Numbered from the stretch's first letter, positions 31,577-45,559 are shown. The stretch is DNA of 64,000 nt from Plumapathes pennacea (GCA_964036295.1 OZ038463.1:434001-498000), one strand, 5' to 3'. Translations and numbers: made by a program. Notes: generated from the sequence alone by a model not told the origin.

Positions 31577-34229
31577 TCAGACGTTCTCATCAGCCAATAC
31601 TTGGGGTCGGCAGTAGGACATTCTATGAAACATTCCTTGATGAACGTTTTGTTGAAACGCTTTGGAGGTGTCAACGTTACCAGCAGGTCTGTACCTGCCC
31701 ACCACATACATACAGTTCATCCCTTTCTTGTTTTTACTGAAGGCAATTCCGACTCCGATATCTCTCGATCCCGACCAATCAACTTGGCTGAAATGTCCAA
31801 TGTTTCGCTGAAATGAAGGGGTTTCAAAATTGTACTGGCAGACTTCATTGTACCTGTGTTGAAAAGAGAATTACAGTGCAGCAGGAGTTATGAACAGTAA
31901 TTACACTACACTACATATATTACTGAAGTTACACACACGTACAGCGCATGTACATGGATTCATTCACAAACAAACTGTACAGTTTCATACCGGATGGAAG
32001 TACAGTACTGCACATTTACAGTACAACTCGTTTTAGGTCATTTTCATAGTAACAGTAAAGTATAGAACAGTACGGCATAGTGACAGCACTGCAAAACGGA
32101 CCATACAGAGTTGTACACAAACACAAAACTCAGTGACATACAGTCACAGTAAAGTACAACGTAGACATCACTGCAGACAGCACAGCATATAAATAGCACT
32201 ACACAACACAGAAGAGCAGAATACAGAGAACAGAGCAGAACACAACAACACAAGACGACACAGCACAGCACAGATCAACTCAGCTCAATACAACTCCGCA
32301 CGGCACCGTAATACAGTGCAACGCAGTGTAATACAGCACAGTAATATACAGCACAGCACAGTATAACCATTCATCCTCTTTTGGAGCAGTACAGTACTAC
32401 ACAGTATACAACACAGCACAGTACAGTACAATCAATCATCCTCTTTTGGAACAGTACAAAGCAGCTCAGCACAGCACAGCACAGCAAAAAACCAATACAC
32501 ACACCATAAAAACAAGTCCTTACCATTTCTTTACAATCTTTCGAATTGATTTGCGTTTTTCTATTTCGTTGTTTAGTGGTAAATAGGAGCAACGGCTTCC
32601 TAGATTCTCGCCTTGATTTCTTGCTTTTAATATAGTTTGGTTTTCGTGCACGAGGGATCCCATCGTTGCCAGACGATTCGCATGAATCTTTGCATATGCT
32701 GCCAACTGCTTGTCGAATCTCAACGGAGGGGAAAGGTGAATTTGGCGGTAGTGGTTATGTCTCTTCACCATCTCATCCTCAAATGCTTAAAAATTCAAAC
32801 AATATGTCATGGAGTTGTTTGAGACAAAGGAAGCGAGAAACGACTTGTGAGCTTTACTATGTCCACCCACACTGTACCTAGTTGCAACCACGATTAATTA
32901 AAACACCCTACTGATTAACGAACAAGCTGCTGCGATTACCTGACTTAAACTTGGTCGTGTCATAGAAAACTGCACTCTAGTATAAAGTCAGCCACCCAAA
33001 CAACAAAGAGCATGTTCAAAGAATAACAGTGGATGAATTACTAATGAACCTGTTTATGAGTTGCAAGTCGGAACATATTACCCTGCCTGGGATGAAAGCC
33101 CTCAGTATCATTCCCCCTTTTTATCCCTACCTCATACATTGGATCAGGAATTGTGCACTGGTTTGTCAAAAGTTTACCTGCCAAGGGAACAGGTAGCTTC
33201 TGTTGGGAAATCAAGTGGGCAGGATTCTTGACAGGCGGCTTCTGGGCAGGTGAATGGAACAGCACTGCCTTGTTATCAGGTAGCTTCGGTTGGGGAACCA
33301 ACTGGACAGGATTTTTGACAGGCGGCCTCTGGGCAGGTGTACGGAGCTGCACTGCCTTGTTATCAGATAAACGTATGTTTATTCCCGGAAGAGTAGCGGG
33401 TACTTGGGGAACGGTTTTCATGTCCGAATGATCTTTTTCTAGATGCAGCTCCAATAGTGTTGTGTCTCCTTCAACAGTCCCTGTCCCTGTGACTCTGAAC
33501 TTCTCTTTAATTCCCGATGGAAGTGCTTCAACTAGACCTAATTGAGATAATCACAGCTTAGATTGCATGAATGAGACCATGAGATTAAAATGCTTTAAGC
33601 TGAAGAATAGAACAGTTATTTCGATCTCATGCCGCTAGTAAGTCCACGGTCATCGTTGGTGTACTATAAACTAGGCTTCAGTCTCTATTACCTCGAAACA
33701 CGTGGACTTAACTTTGGCTGATGGATAAGAAGTGCCTTGCAAAGCTTATTCATTTTCAAATATTATATGAGATATGCGCTATTATTTGGTCAGAACACGT
33801 GCACTTGTTTAATTAGTTTTCACTTCTATTTGATTGTCACTGTCCGCTTCGAAAGTTACTGCTGAAACGTTTTTAAATTGGGTAAATATTATTGTTTTCA
33901 GCTTGCATTCCTTTCACAGTGCAAAAGAGCAAATTAAAATCTCAAATATTTATGTGCAGCTATATTTATATATTTGCGAGAATGTCAATGTGACCTGCTT
34001 TCTAGTCTCCTCTACATTATTCTTCAGTCCGCAAGTGGTGTGACCAGCTTAATTTGTTCAATGGGATATAAAAGTTTAGATTTTAAGTAAAAAAAGTTGT
34101 TGTGAGCCATTCAATTTTCCCCTGTAGTTGTTTTTACCCGCACGTATTGACCATTAAGATATACGGCCGTTAACACTTACTTCCATAAAGAACGCCTCCA
34201 ATCAAACACATCCACAGAAGTGATAGCAT
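31577..34229 (-). CDS. CAP-1: secreted CAP/SCP-domain protein
   Basis: Four exons: 34229-34181, 33537-33178, 32785-32524, 31853-31577 (TGA). They give 315 residues with phases 1, 1 and 2. A signal peptide begins MLSLLWMCLIGGVLYG. Exon 2 holds a short domain (KEKFRVTGTGTVEGDTTLLE) related to the N-terminal motif of the other cluster members. It is followed by two similar ~29-residue Pro-rich repeats sharing DNKAV and PPVKNP. The CAP domain is complete: helix start MVKRHNHYRQIH, then GSLVHENQ, GENL, YNEV, GHFSQVDW and MYVVGRYRPAGN. The four cavity residues (His, Glu, Glu, His) are all present. CAP proteins are extracellular and serve varied roles including sterol or lipid binding, venoms and immunity. 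No specific role can be assigned. Confidence 0.93.
32030..32500. repeat. ACAGC/GTACA-rich low-complexity tandem repeat
   Basis: The last CAP-1 intron contains hundreds of bases of CACAGCACAG, ACAGTACAG and AACACA motifs. A block with TCATCCTCTTTTGGA is duplicated (near 32371 and 32438). Cys/Leu/Val-rich minus-strand ORFs here are repeat translations. Confidence 0.9.
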
Positions 34230-35787
34230 GGTGGTTTGTCCTATATTGAACAACAAAACGTGGTTTGTTAAACTTCTCTCTAAAAGTGCCTAATATGCCA
34301 ATATTAATTCAATGAGACAAGAAGTTAAGATAATACTTTAACGTGAGATGAAATGTAGATTACCGCACGGATTTTTTGCAAGTCAGAATGTTGATTTATA
34401 GAAGTACTTGACTAGTCTGCTCTGATTATATAATCGACCTGGATTTTTAATTTTATAAAAGACATAAAAATACTTCACTCAGTCGCCAATTCATGCGAAA
34501 CGAAGAAACTGCAAAACCAGTCCAGGCAGCACTTATCCGAAACAAATTGATTCAGATCGACGTCATAATTTAAAAGCAGTGGCTTAATCAGTGAACGCGA
34601 CATTGCGTGATACTTTACGTGTGTCAGATTTTGCAACTGTTATTGCTAAGGTTATATATATATATATTTGTTTTGGATATTTAAATATATTTTCATAAAG
34701 AAATGTAAGAGTTGCAAGGGACGCATTAAACAGGAAGTGAAGCCCCTGTGCGTGTCGTGCCGAGACGCGTGTAGTGGTTGCGTTGCTTGCCGATCAGTAA
34801 AACAATCTGACCATAGACCGGACCTTTCCTTAATTTGTTTTATCATTTTACCTCTATTGTGATAAACTTCACACTCTGGCTACATCATTTTTGCTTTTGA
34901 AATTCGCAAGGATACATTGAATTTGTTCCACATTCTGCAGCTTCGCTGTTGTACTAATGAAATGTACCAACTGCCCAACGCATCAGTAAATGACTTCAAA
35001 ACTAATTCTAACACTGCTTGTTACTTCTCCTCCTTCCCTTGTAAAATGGAAATGTGACTAAGGGACACTATAATTGTTTTTGTTGATCGCTTACCTGCTG
35101 GTAATCAGTTGGATGTCTTTCAGTGCTGTTTTTCGATGTCGGGTTAATAATTGATAGTTTTGTCTCAAACAAGAGCCTTGCCTAGGAACAACAAAATCAA
35201 ATAGCCTGATTTACTTCCGTTTGTACATACAATATCAATTCTGCATCATTATATCACGTTATTTGCCAAACTAAGAATGAATTATCACTTAGTCGGTCAG
35301 TCCGCCAGGGGCTTGAACCAGCAAACGATTGCGCCAAATAAACACACGGGGGGAAACAATGGGACAACCAATCAGGTTTGCAGGTTTCGCTTTGTACTTT
35401 TCTGGTGGTAAGCGGAAGATCCTTGTGTGTAAAATTTTCCGCCAACGTTTTTTTGTAGTGTGATAACTGGTAGTTTACAGGTTGGGCTGTCAAGTAACCT
35501 CGGAAATCCTGTGCGGTTGAATGGATGGATGCTCTTTTTCTTCCAAAAAGTGGCAAATTGCGAAATCGAGCAAACTGTCAAACGTCAAATAATATGGGAA
35601 CCCAACAGTAAAATCAGGGGCGATTACTCAACAAAGACTAAAATGAAATCCTTAAAAAAAATTATCCTTGACCACTTTCATAGCCATAGAATGCTGGTAC
35701 TTGTGAGAACTAGTTTGAACTGCGCTGGCGTATTTATAAAACTGCCGAAAACTGCTGATTTATGATACATTTCTGTAGTTGTCAAAT

Positions 35788-35793
35788 GTCTCT

Positions 35794-35854
<61 letters not shown>

Positions 35855-35861
35855 AGGGACG
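35788..35861 (+). tRNA. tRNA-Asn (GUU)
   Basis: It is a 74-nt complete cloverleaf. Acceptor GTCTCTG pairs with CAGGGAC. The D stem is GCGC/GCGC around AATCGGTTA. Anticodon stem TTCGG pairs with CCGAA around loop CTGTTAA, with anticodon GTT. T stem GGTGG pairs with CCACC around loop TTCAAGC, and the discriminator base is G. There is no intron. A short T run (TTTT at 35866) follows and can terminate polymerase III. Confidence 0.96.
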
Positions 35862-35978
35862 CAGTATTTTGATAATGGGACCCTCGATAGCGCAATAATT
35901 TTTGAAAGTGTTGATGGCCCCTTAAATGTTTGGATTTTCTTTTTGTTTTGTTTATATTTGTTTTCTTAGTAAATCGGT

Positions 35979-36025
35979 TGCCTCTGTGGCGCAAATGTTA
36001 GCGCGTTCAAGCCCACCCAGGGACG
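35979..36025 (+). pseudogene. tRNA-Asn copy lacking the anticodon arm
   Basis: The start (GCCTCTGTGGCGCAAATGTTA) and end (CAAGCCCACCCAGGGACG) match the neighbouring tRNA-Asn. The 27 bases from the anticodon arm into the T arm are missing. The break is at a GTTC that occurs twice in the intact gene, so deletion between short direct repeats is the simple explanation. It cannot fold as a tRNA. Confidence 0.9.
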
Positions 36026-36444
36026 GCGTTTTATTTTTTCTATCGTCAGACAAAAGAAATGCAAAACTCAATAGCAGGAGAAAGTTTATTTCAATAACGT
36101 CTGTGATATTAGAAGGATGAATAATAAACTAATCCAGTACTCGCAACTCAAAGTTTCTAAAAGTCATGGTGCTTTATGCTGATTATAATGTGGCGGTGTT
36201 AAAATTGACATTGTTGGTGGGAGTATCGATTTTGATAGAGATGGTTATGCCGCTAACATTGATAATTATGAGATGGCTATGGTGTTGGTGATGTTGAAGA
36301 TGGTAATGCTTATGATGAGATGATGATGATGACGATGAAAATGGTAACGGTAATTGCGATGGTGGTGTGTGATGATATTGACGTTGCGATTGATTTTAGG
36401 ATATTGATGGTGATAGTGGTGCAATAGTGATCACGATGGCGGTG

Positions 36445-36786
<342 letters not shown>

Positions 36787-37119
36787 CGGACGGTGGTGGT
36801 GTTGGTGTCAATGTCCGTTGATGTTGAATGCTGTGGCGTGGTGATTGCGACATAGTGATGGTAAATAATGGAAAATGTGATGCTGATGATGATGTGAAAT
36901 TTAAGTTTTATTAGAACAGGCTAATTGATACCCAAAGAGGAACTAGACAAGAGCGCTTAAAGGGCAACAATTAATTATTTGATTTTGAAGTGCATTTTTC
37001 TACACTTTGTTTACAGCCAAATCTTTATCCCTCCAGCACACGTTTTTTGCGACAAACACTCAAGAAACACTATACATCCTCTAATCAATCATCACGTTCG
37101 ATATAAACTTTTCCACGAG

Positions 37120-39631
37120 TTATGCGACGATAACACGAGGAATGCGCGGGATGCTCATGCGAAATCCATAGGGCTTGTCCAAAGTCCCATGGTCAATGAA
37201 TGGTTTGTTCCCAGTCTTCTGGTTCTCTTCGGTAATGGAGTTGCAGTAAGCTGGGTCAAAGGATCCTTTATCGACGTTTAAGCCGAAGCTATTTTCAACT
37301 TCCGGACGGAACTGGACACGTGGTCTGTAGCGCGCTACGACCCATGTGCAGTTCATGCCCCATTTCGTCCCGGGAACCTCAGCGACGCCAATCTCTTCGG
37401 TCGGTTTCCACACGAGGTTGATAAAATGACCAGACGGCTTTTGAAAGTCATGATTTGCAAAGTTGTGTTTGCAAACTTCGTCATACCTTAAAATAAGCAT
37501 GAACAGTATTTCAATTCATTGGTTGATTACATTATACACACAAGCCGCACTAGATTAAACTAAGCTCTTTTTATTGTCAGATAAAAAAAAACTTGGCATA
37601 AAATGAATCAAGAATTCGATCGCGATTGACAATGGTAAGAGGACTGACAATCGAGGAAATGATACTATTTATGATTCATAACAAAAACTTGCCAATATTT
37701 TTTCTGAATGGCAGAAGAAAGTCGTACAGGACTAAAAATGTAAGAAGACTCGACAATTCAAGCCGGCAAAACCGAAGTTTAGAATCCATACACATAGCTG
37801 GAACAATACTTTGCTTTGTCAGCCAGTTTTGGGGGATATAAAAATAACATAATAGCTGAAAGCTTATTTTGAATTCGCAATGAAAAATATACAAGACAAA
37901 TCCGTGGCAAAGATAGAGAAAAATACGTAGAGAACAATTGAATTGCAATCTGTAAATTGATTACTCTGTACCTCACCTGCAGTCGTGATGGTCTTGATCA
38001 GGCATCGAATTACTAAAGGTTGATCCGTTCTAGCAGAGTTGCGCATTGATTTACCATAGCAACATAATATATATTTCTTTTACTTCCTAAGTGCTTATGC
38101 CTTACCATCTTTTTACCACTCCTTTAGCGGTAATACCAGGTCCGTCCGTTGAACAGCCCATGGCAAGACTTTCGCCCTGGTTTGGTCGTGACGAAACGAC
38201 CGAGTGCTTGAGTGTGCCATTCTTCGCGAGGTCTTGGGCAAACGCGAACGCTTCCATAGACAATTGGGTGCTAAGCTTGAGAGGGGAAGCCCCGTGAATT
38301 GCTCGGTAAACGTTATGTTCTTGCAACACTTCTTGCATAAATTGTGACTCTGAGATAAATAATATGGTATAGAATACTGTTATGAAGGTTATGAAATGTC
38401 AGCGGTCTATGCTGCATGATAAACGGTTTCTGACTGCCAGCAAGGGCCTTCGATTGAACCCCTTAAACCGCCCCTCCCCCCTGGATCCGCCCCAGCAGTA
38501 AAGATTTTATCCCACTTCTTCCTCGACCTTCTTGGGACTGATCTACTGTTGTTCTCATGCGTGCTCATACTATATACACAACTTGGCCACAACAGAACGC
38601 AAAGCAGCGAGATTTATACTTTACTTTTCTACTGGTGTTTTCCTTTTATGTAAAAGTTGCACATAGCAATATTATTTGTAATTAGATTAACCAATATATT
38701 GTAATCAGTATTGTAAGAATAGCTATAAATTTCGCAGCTGTTTTACATGGCAGCCATTTTTTCACTCATGCTTATAACTAACTTCCCTGTACGATGTATA
38801 TATTCAGTTAAGTCACATTATTAGGAAATATATACATACCTGCATCACTGAATACATAGTACGCAGGTGTGTTGCCTTCAACTGGTCTCAACTGGCCTTG
38901 ATCGACCGTTTTGTTTACTTCGGATGGAGAAACTGCTCCAATAACTAAACGCAGACTAATCTCTGCTCTGTCGCCCTTGGTTTGATATGTTCCCTCTCCG
39001 TGGACTCCATTATCTGCGATTTGGAATTTCCCAGCGTTTGTCGGGGCTAAACGAAAATTATAGTCTTAGCAATCAAAATTCACAGCACGAAAAAGGTGCA
39101 AAGGTTTACAAAAAATTTCACAGTTGAATGTAACTCGAAATGCAATGGAATACTTCAGTCCCCGTGAAAACCGCCGTTGAAGGGATAAGAAAGTCGATGT
39201 GGATTTGCTTAGCACCGTAAAGACAGACAGACAGTATAACAGACAATTATAACAGACAGTATAACAGACAATTATAACAGACAGTATAACAGACAATTTT
39301 AACAGCCGGTATAACTGAACCGACGTTCATGGCTGATAAAAAGGTTACGCTCGAACCTTCAGGCTTCAAGCGTTAATTAACGTTTCAAAAACTGAATCCA
39401 ACCGGTTCATTTAATAACAAGATTTAGCGATTTAGGACCGTACCGTCAGGATTTCTTTTTTTTTTTTTTTTTTTTTTTTTCGTACAGACCGAGCAAGCGA
39501 AGTTATGAATATCTAACTGCTTTTGACCTGTGGGTATCGCCAAAATTCTAGAAAATATTTTCCTTACCTCCCTTAACTGCAAAAGGTGTAAATAGAATGG
39601 CTGTAACAAGAGCAAGGATGTTTACTCTCAT
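37120..39631 (-). CDS. CAP-2: secreted CAP/SCP-domain protein with N-terminal GTY-motif domain
   Basis: Four exons: 39631-39568, 39046-38840, 38349-38106, 37486-37120. They give 293 residues with phases 1, 1 and 2. The signal peptide is MRVNILALVTAILFTPFAV. Exon 2 encodes the clearest single-exon form of the cluster's N-terminal motif: KFQIADNGVHGEGTYQ, then RAEISLRLVIG. The CAP domain follows (EHNVYRAIHG, LKHSVVSS, GESL, YDEV, GHFINLVW, NCTWVVARYRP). All four cavity residues are present, although the usual GHFTQVVW is changed to GHFINLVW. The 244-nt first CAP exon has exactly the same length in CAP-3 and CAP-5. The C-terminal tail of about 45 residues is unique. Confidence 0.93.
39222..39312 (+). 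repeat. Tandem repeat, 25-bp unit, about 3.5 copies
   Basis: The unit GACAGTATAACAGACAATTA plus TAACA repeats head to tail, preceded by a short GACA run. It lies in the first intron of CAP-2. Confidence 0.9.
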
Positions 39632-42600
39632 CCTTAGTTGAATTTTGTCCTTCACGAGATTTGTCAGTACTTTCACCTATGAAACATACAGTGAAATAGA
39701 GAGATACTGACACCATACACCAGATTTTTACCGATTCATTATGATTATAATTTGTTTAGTTTCCGTTTCTTTGTGTTTTGAGGTTTTCGCTATCAGATAT
39801 ATATATTGTTGTTTGTGCAAACCAGTGCATCAAAGAACTACAGCCTTTACAACTGGAATATGTTTCGGTTTGTTGCAGGAACAACATCATTTTAGAAAAC
39901 AGTAAGTTACCAGTTACGACAAATACTACCTCCTCCTTGTACATAGTGTACCTTACAATGTGAAGAAATTTTTATTATCTAATTATCGATACCACAGAAT
40001 GAGATAAACGAATAACAGTGCCATGCACAATGTTCAGTAACTCTAGATTGTAGTTTGCTGATAAAAAAGATGTGTTTGACCAGCCATTTCTAAATTCATT
40101 AAAATAATTAACATAAACTGTATAAGGTTAAAAATATTCAGTGGTAACAAAGCGTTTAGTTCTAACAAACCCTTAGGTAAACTATTCATGTGCTATTTTA
40201 AAGGAAGTTGTCTAAAACTGAATCAAATAAGAAACGCGTGATTAAAAATATTGACATAATGAGTCGGCTACGACTAGCAAGTCGAACGGGATAAACATTG
40301 GTATTCACTTGAATGAACTGTATTGCCAAAAAAATGACTCTACCTAACCAAAAAACTGTTTAAAAGTTAACTCACCGGGTTGAAGATTGTGTAATAACTG
40401 TGTAAAACTGCTGATGAAGAAAACCCCGATATTTTTTAATAACCTGTACAATTGAAAGAATTTCGTTCACTTCAGAAGCAAATGTTTCATGTAGTAGCAA
40501 GTGTAGTGTTTATTTAACGTGAAACATATCTTAACAAATCATATTCTCTTGAGGTCGAAGGGCGACATGTACCGATCAAATGGTCAATGAGCTTGGACTA
40601 CATGGCTAAAAAAGAGTTTCGACCTGTTGAAAGGTGCACACCTATTCAAATCTTTAAAAGGCAAAGATATTGACGACTTTCACGCATTCTATATGAATTG
40701 ATCAACTTAATATACCCATGAATGTAAAATAGTGTCTTTTTTTTAAATTTCTGGTAATAAGTGAAACTATTGCCATTTTTATTGTGCTTCCAGTTTCAAA
40801 GAGAAAGAGGGGGGGGGGGGGGGGGGATAATACCGGGGGATTTGGTTTTTTCGTTTCGGCAAAATAATCAGTTTGGGTCAAAAGCAAGTTTCTGTTCTGG
40901 GTGTCTGATATGACTCGCACTTCACAATCCAGAGTTTACTCAGAATTCTGGACCTGTACTTAGCTAAAATTTATTAAGTTAAATGTTTTGCCTACGAAGC
41001 TTCTTTGATTTTCAATACATATTTACCAAATCACTTTATTGAAGCAATTCCCCAGAATCTTCTTGGTTTATAACCAATATCTGGAGATTCAAGAGTCAGA
41101 AAAATATCTTGACCGTGTTGAAGTTACTCACAATAGAAACAAATGAACAACCCAACGAACACGGCCGCCGTATTGATGATATATTGAAAAACAAGGATTG
41201 GCCTCTAGTCTTGTTTAATGTTCATCTATCCAATATTTAATTTTTTTAACAGTCACTCTGAATTTCGCAACCAAATTGCTTGTTAACTTAGTTAATATTT
41301 TACGTCGCAGCGTAAGGAAAATTCTGCCGGATGTATCACTATTCATTCATATTCTATTATTCATTCACTATTCGATCTTTATTACCAGACAAAGTGTAAA
41401 GGTTACACACTCCTAAATCCATATGCGTTTACGAAATAAAGCAATAATGTCAAACATAAAGCATCCATGCCATATATCAAAGTGTTGTGATATAGCATAA
41501 GTGCTTGTTTAAACTAATAGTCGGCATGAATACCGAGATTAAGAAAATATATTTTGCAATAGTGGAATAAAATATGTTTATACATTCTCTAAAAAACACT
41601 GCCGATGAAACCTATGACACCACAAAGAGACAACAGGGATACACAAGCGTATTTCAGAATTTGGAAATGTGTTCCAATGCTGCTTTATAAGCTTTCAAAA
41701 AACCCAATGCAATGAGCAAATCCTGCATAGCTCACTAACATCTATCTCCTCTACCCTTGTTACAAATTACGAGCGTCAAAAGTCTCGCATTTATTAACTC
41801 TTTGACTTCCTCTTTCCCACATAAACCGAATTCGGTTCAGAATGTTTCTAATCATAAGGGGCCGAATGAGTGGAATAGTGTCCGCACTTCAGTCTGGAAT
41901 TGGGATATCACCTAAGTGAACGTACGACTCTTCCGTGTAATCAACTTATTCCAACATGGCCACAAACTGGAATGCTCCCTAAAGTTCCGAAACTGATCTT
42001 TATAGTTTCGCCAGATAAAAATGCAAAATAACTATTGAACTTAAAAACACAATATAGTCGTTAACTTAGAATTTGAAATTTAATAATCTTCAAATTATAT
42101 ATTACATAACTTTTAAAATTTATTAAGAAAACCGTTATGCCTTAAAAGAAGAGAAGTTATGACTTTCTGATCCCCGGCTTTTACTCTCAGAATAACTTGT
42201 AATAACTTGTTATAGCTTTTAAGTATTTCTAATAAGTATTTTTTATTACTTCGGTTTCTCTGATATAGCTTGCACAGTCACAAGAAATTGGCATTTACAG
42301 CCTTGAAAGTTTGGTATCCGTGAGAACTAGACTTGATCTACGCTTGAGTGGCGGTAAACATTAAAAGAAATCCTTCGTTAAATAATTGTGCGATCAATAT
42401 TATTAAAACAGAACTATGGAGAGCATTTTTTTTTAATTTAAAACTTTGACTGTTTATTTAAGCATAGGACGCAAAATATTTCTTAAATTATATTTATAGA
42501 ACTGGTATATTAATTTAGGCGGAATCAATTAGAATACCAAATTTCTACATTCAGTCTATCTAGGTTAAATTGTTTGAATGTATATCTCTGTTTGTCGTGC

Positions 42601-42803
42601 CAGTCTGTATTTCCTAAATTGCTAAATTGGAATATAATAATAGGCGCAAGAAGTCAGAAAGTTAATAGACAATGGACATAAAATTTGCAATGCGCTATTT
42701 GCCCTAATGATAGGCTCAAGTAGCAGTGCAGAAAATTAAATGAAGTTACCCGCAAACATCAACGTGGCGTTCTTTCCGGTCTGTCTGTCGTGAGCCCGCG
42801 ATG
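39632..42803. other. Intergenic region between CAP-2 and CAP-3
   Basis: About 3.2 kb of AT-rich sequence has no supported gene. It has a G homopolymer at about 40809-40826. I see no TIR element and no tRNA. Small ORFs lack splice signals or recognisable motifs. It probably includes the CAP-2 promoter and the CAP-3 3' UTR. Confidence 0.6.
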
Positions 42804-44354
42804 TTAAAGCACGATCTTGAAAGCTTGTTTTCCTTTTCTATACGAAGCACCAAAAATTTGAAAAATATCCTTAAGCGAGCAGACAGAACTTTCCTCCAAA
42901 AGTTGTCCTCTAAAGCCTGGGACGTGCTTACATTTATTTCCTCTGGGTGGCTCCACAAAATCTGCTCTGTCCTTAGTGTTGGTAATGTATTGACAGGATT
43001 CTGGCACAAATAGACCTTTCTCAACATTTGCACGGAATGTCTCTTGATTTCCCGTATTTCCTTGTGGAGTGTAGCGAGCAACTATTACTGTACAGTTAAA
43101 TACTCCCCTCTTGAAATCCGCTTTTCCAATACCAAGTTTTTGTGTTGATTTCCACACAATCTGCTTAAAAGGTCGGGATTTCTCATTATCAGCTGGATTA
43201 TTAAAATCACAGTGACACACGGATGAATACCTGGTAAAGAAAATATCATGTTAAGATAAACATATTTCAGCAACGTTATCATCTAGGTTATAAAAACATT
43301 GGGTGTAGTTGACATGTTTGGGTAACCACTTGTCATGTGACTAAACTAGTTAGAAATGAAAGTAGAGACAAACCATTCCTTTACGGCCTCGAAAACGGAC
43401 ATCCCCTTTCCATAAGCTTTACATCCCAGAATTATGTTTTCTCCCTGATATGGTCTTTCTTGTGGGTTGGAATGCCTGAGACCGTTATCAGCAATAGATG
43501 CAGCAAATTGTGCTGCTTGCAAGCTGATGGCATGATCCAACTCGAGATCTGGAACCCCATGTAGTCTACGATGTTCATTGTGGTATTCAAGGGCCAGGGT
43601 TTCTAGGGATTTTATACCTGTGTAACAAGAAAAGAATACAATTGTATCCGGAACGTTTAAACCTCCCATTGAACCTCTGGGCCTTCTATGGCAAATGTGT
43701 AGCAACTAATCGAGTAATCATTTGCGATCAACATGTACAAACTGAATCTGAGCGGGCCGTACAGGAAAATATTGCCCGCTCAGACAACCAATCAGAATGC
43801 ACCATTTCGCGCGTATTGCCTGCTCAGAAACTCAGCCATTTAATAATCTAAATTATAGCAAAACCCAATAAGCTCGTTTACCTGCATCATTAGGCTCTGA
43901 ATGAATATCTTTTGTTCTCCTTTTTATCCAATCGGAGTACAATGTTTGTGGCAACTGGGGTCTTGGCCAGGCGCGCCCAGGGAGAGGTCTGGGAATAAAC
44001 GCAGGCTGATACGGCCGCGGTGCCACGCCAGGATTATACGGACGTTTGAGCGGCACGGGACCTGGGCCAGGCACAGGTGATTGGACAGCCAGCCACGGTC
44101 TTGAAGCGGGACCGTAGGGTGGGTGAGAAGCTGGCACGTTTTGATTTGGAGTAAAGGAACCTGTCAAATGATTTAGTTAGGTGGTACTTCTCCGTGCATT
44201 TATAAAGAATACGAGAGACGGAGAGACGGAGAGACAGAAACAAGCACACAGACATGATGCAGACCGAGATATGTTGCAGCCTACCGACGTAGTTTTGCCC
44301 ACTAACTTGCGCCGCGATAAGAAAGACAGTCAGGATATTCAGCATGTCATGCAT
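42804..44354 (-). CDS. CAP-3: divergent CAP/SCP-domain protein with Pro-rich N-terminus
   Basis: Four exons: 44354-44285, 44160-43882, 43617-43374, 43230-42804. They give 339 residues with phases 1, 1 and 2. The signal peptide MHDMLNILTVFLIAAQVSG could also start at the second ATG. Exon 2 encodes a Pro/Arg-rich stretch (PASHPPYGPASRPW, PRPLPGRAWPRPQ) in place of the cluster's N-terminal motif. The CAP fold is recognisable from EYHNEHRRLHGVP, LRHSNPQ, GENI and CTVIVARYTPQGN. Two of the four cavity residues are changed: the usual Y(D/N)EV is YSSV, and the usual GHFTQ is RPFKQ. The C-terminus carries an extra ~50-residue tail. The reading frame is intact, so this looks like functional divergence and not decay. 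Confidence 0.9.
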
Positions 44355-45559
44355 AGCTGCAAATGACAAAACAACACAAATTAACCCCACGCTGAACATG
44401 TTATTTGTTCTTCTGCCACTTTTTTTCTCCATTGATATCTGCCCTGAATATAAACTCGTGTTTCCAGTTCACTATTTTTGAGCTGAATACGCAGTGATAT
44501 TTTAAATAAAATCCGAACAACGGTCACTTTAAAAGTTTCTGTAATTACATTTTGTGCGAAGAAAGACAAATTGCGTTTAAGCCAATGAGTTGTAGCAACA
44601 GGTTAATTTTGTTTTGCGACCACCTACTGTACAAGGAATACCCGAACCGTCTGAACAGCGCTTAGAAAACAAAAATATGTTGCGGTATTGTATTTAATGC
44701 TTGACTTCCTCTAAGCAATAATTGGCCCTTTAGGTTAATAATTACTTAAAGATCTTCACTCCTAAAAGTCCAAGAGCATAAATATATTTAAAAATTCATA
44801 TACGTTCGGGTAATCGAGCGGAAAACAGAGAACACGAATAACAAATCATCGAATAATACGCCACATATTACCATCCGGTAGATAAGCTTAAGACACATTG
44901 TGTGGTGATTAAATTCGTTCCTTTCTGTAAAGATCCCATATGCTTTTTTTTGTACCATCTTGTTGCTATTGTTTCGTTAACTGTCTCCGTCTGACCATGA
45001 CCGTCAACATCCCATTTAGTAAACTTGCTATTTGAGTTTTCTACAATTGAATACCCACCTCTTAGAATCATTTAGGAAAACAATACCAGCGAAGCCAGCT
45101 TTACTCTTGTCACAGCGGGCTCTGTAAAAACTATTCCCGTACAGTCACGAAAGTTTACTACTCAACGGCAGTACATGGACTTCATGGTCTGACAGATATG
45201 TCACCAACAGGTACCTGCCAATAGTTTACTTACCAGTCCTTTCTGTCCTTTGTGTCTAATTACTGTTATGGGAATGGGTGCTAGAAAGTAAGACATTTGC
45301 AATTTGACACTATCATTTGGCTGGTGAATAATGTTAAATTAGTCTAAACATAGTTTCACTCAGTTGTTCTTCTAAAGGAGCCGTAACAATGACAAGCGAA
45401 AAATAATGTTGTTTTGCTGACACTCGCTAATCTAAATCATTCTGCACTAGGAGTGGGTTACTCTCTCAAAAGCTTTCACATGAAAGGGTCCATTTCCAAT
45501 CCTCGGGAGTAGGAATGGGCATAGAAGATGAAATCTAACAAAGGATATCTTCAACTGCT

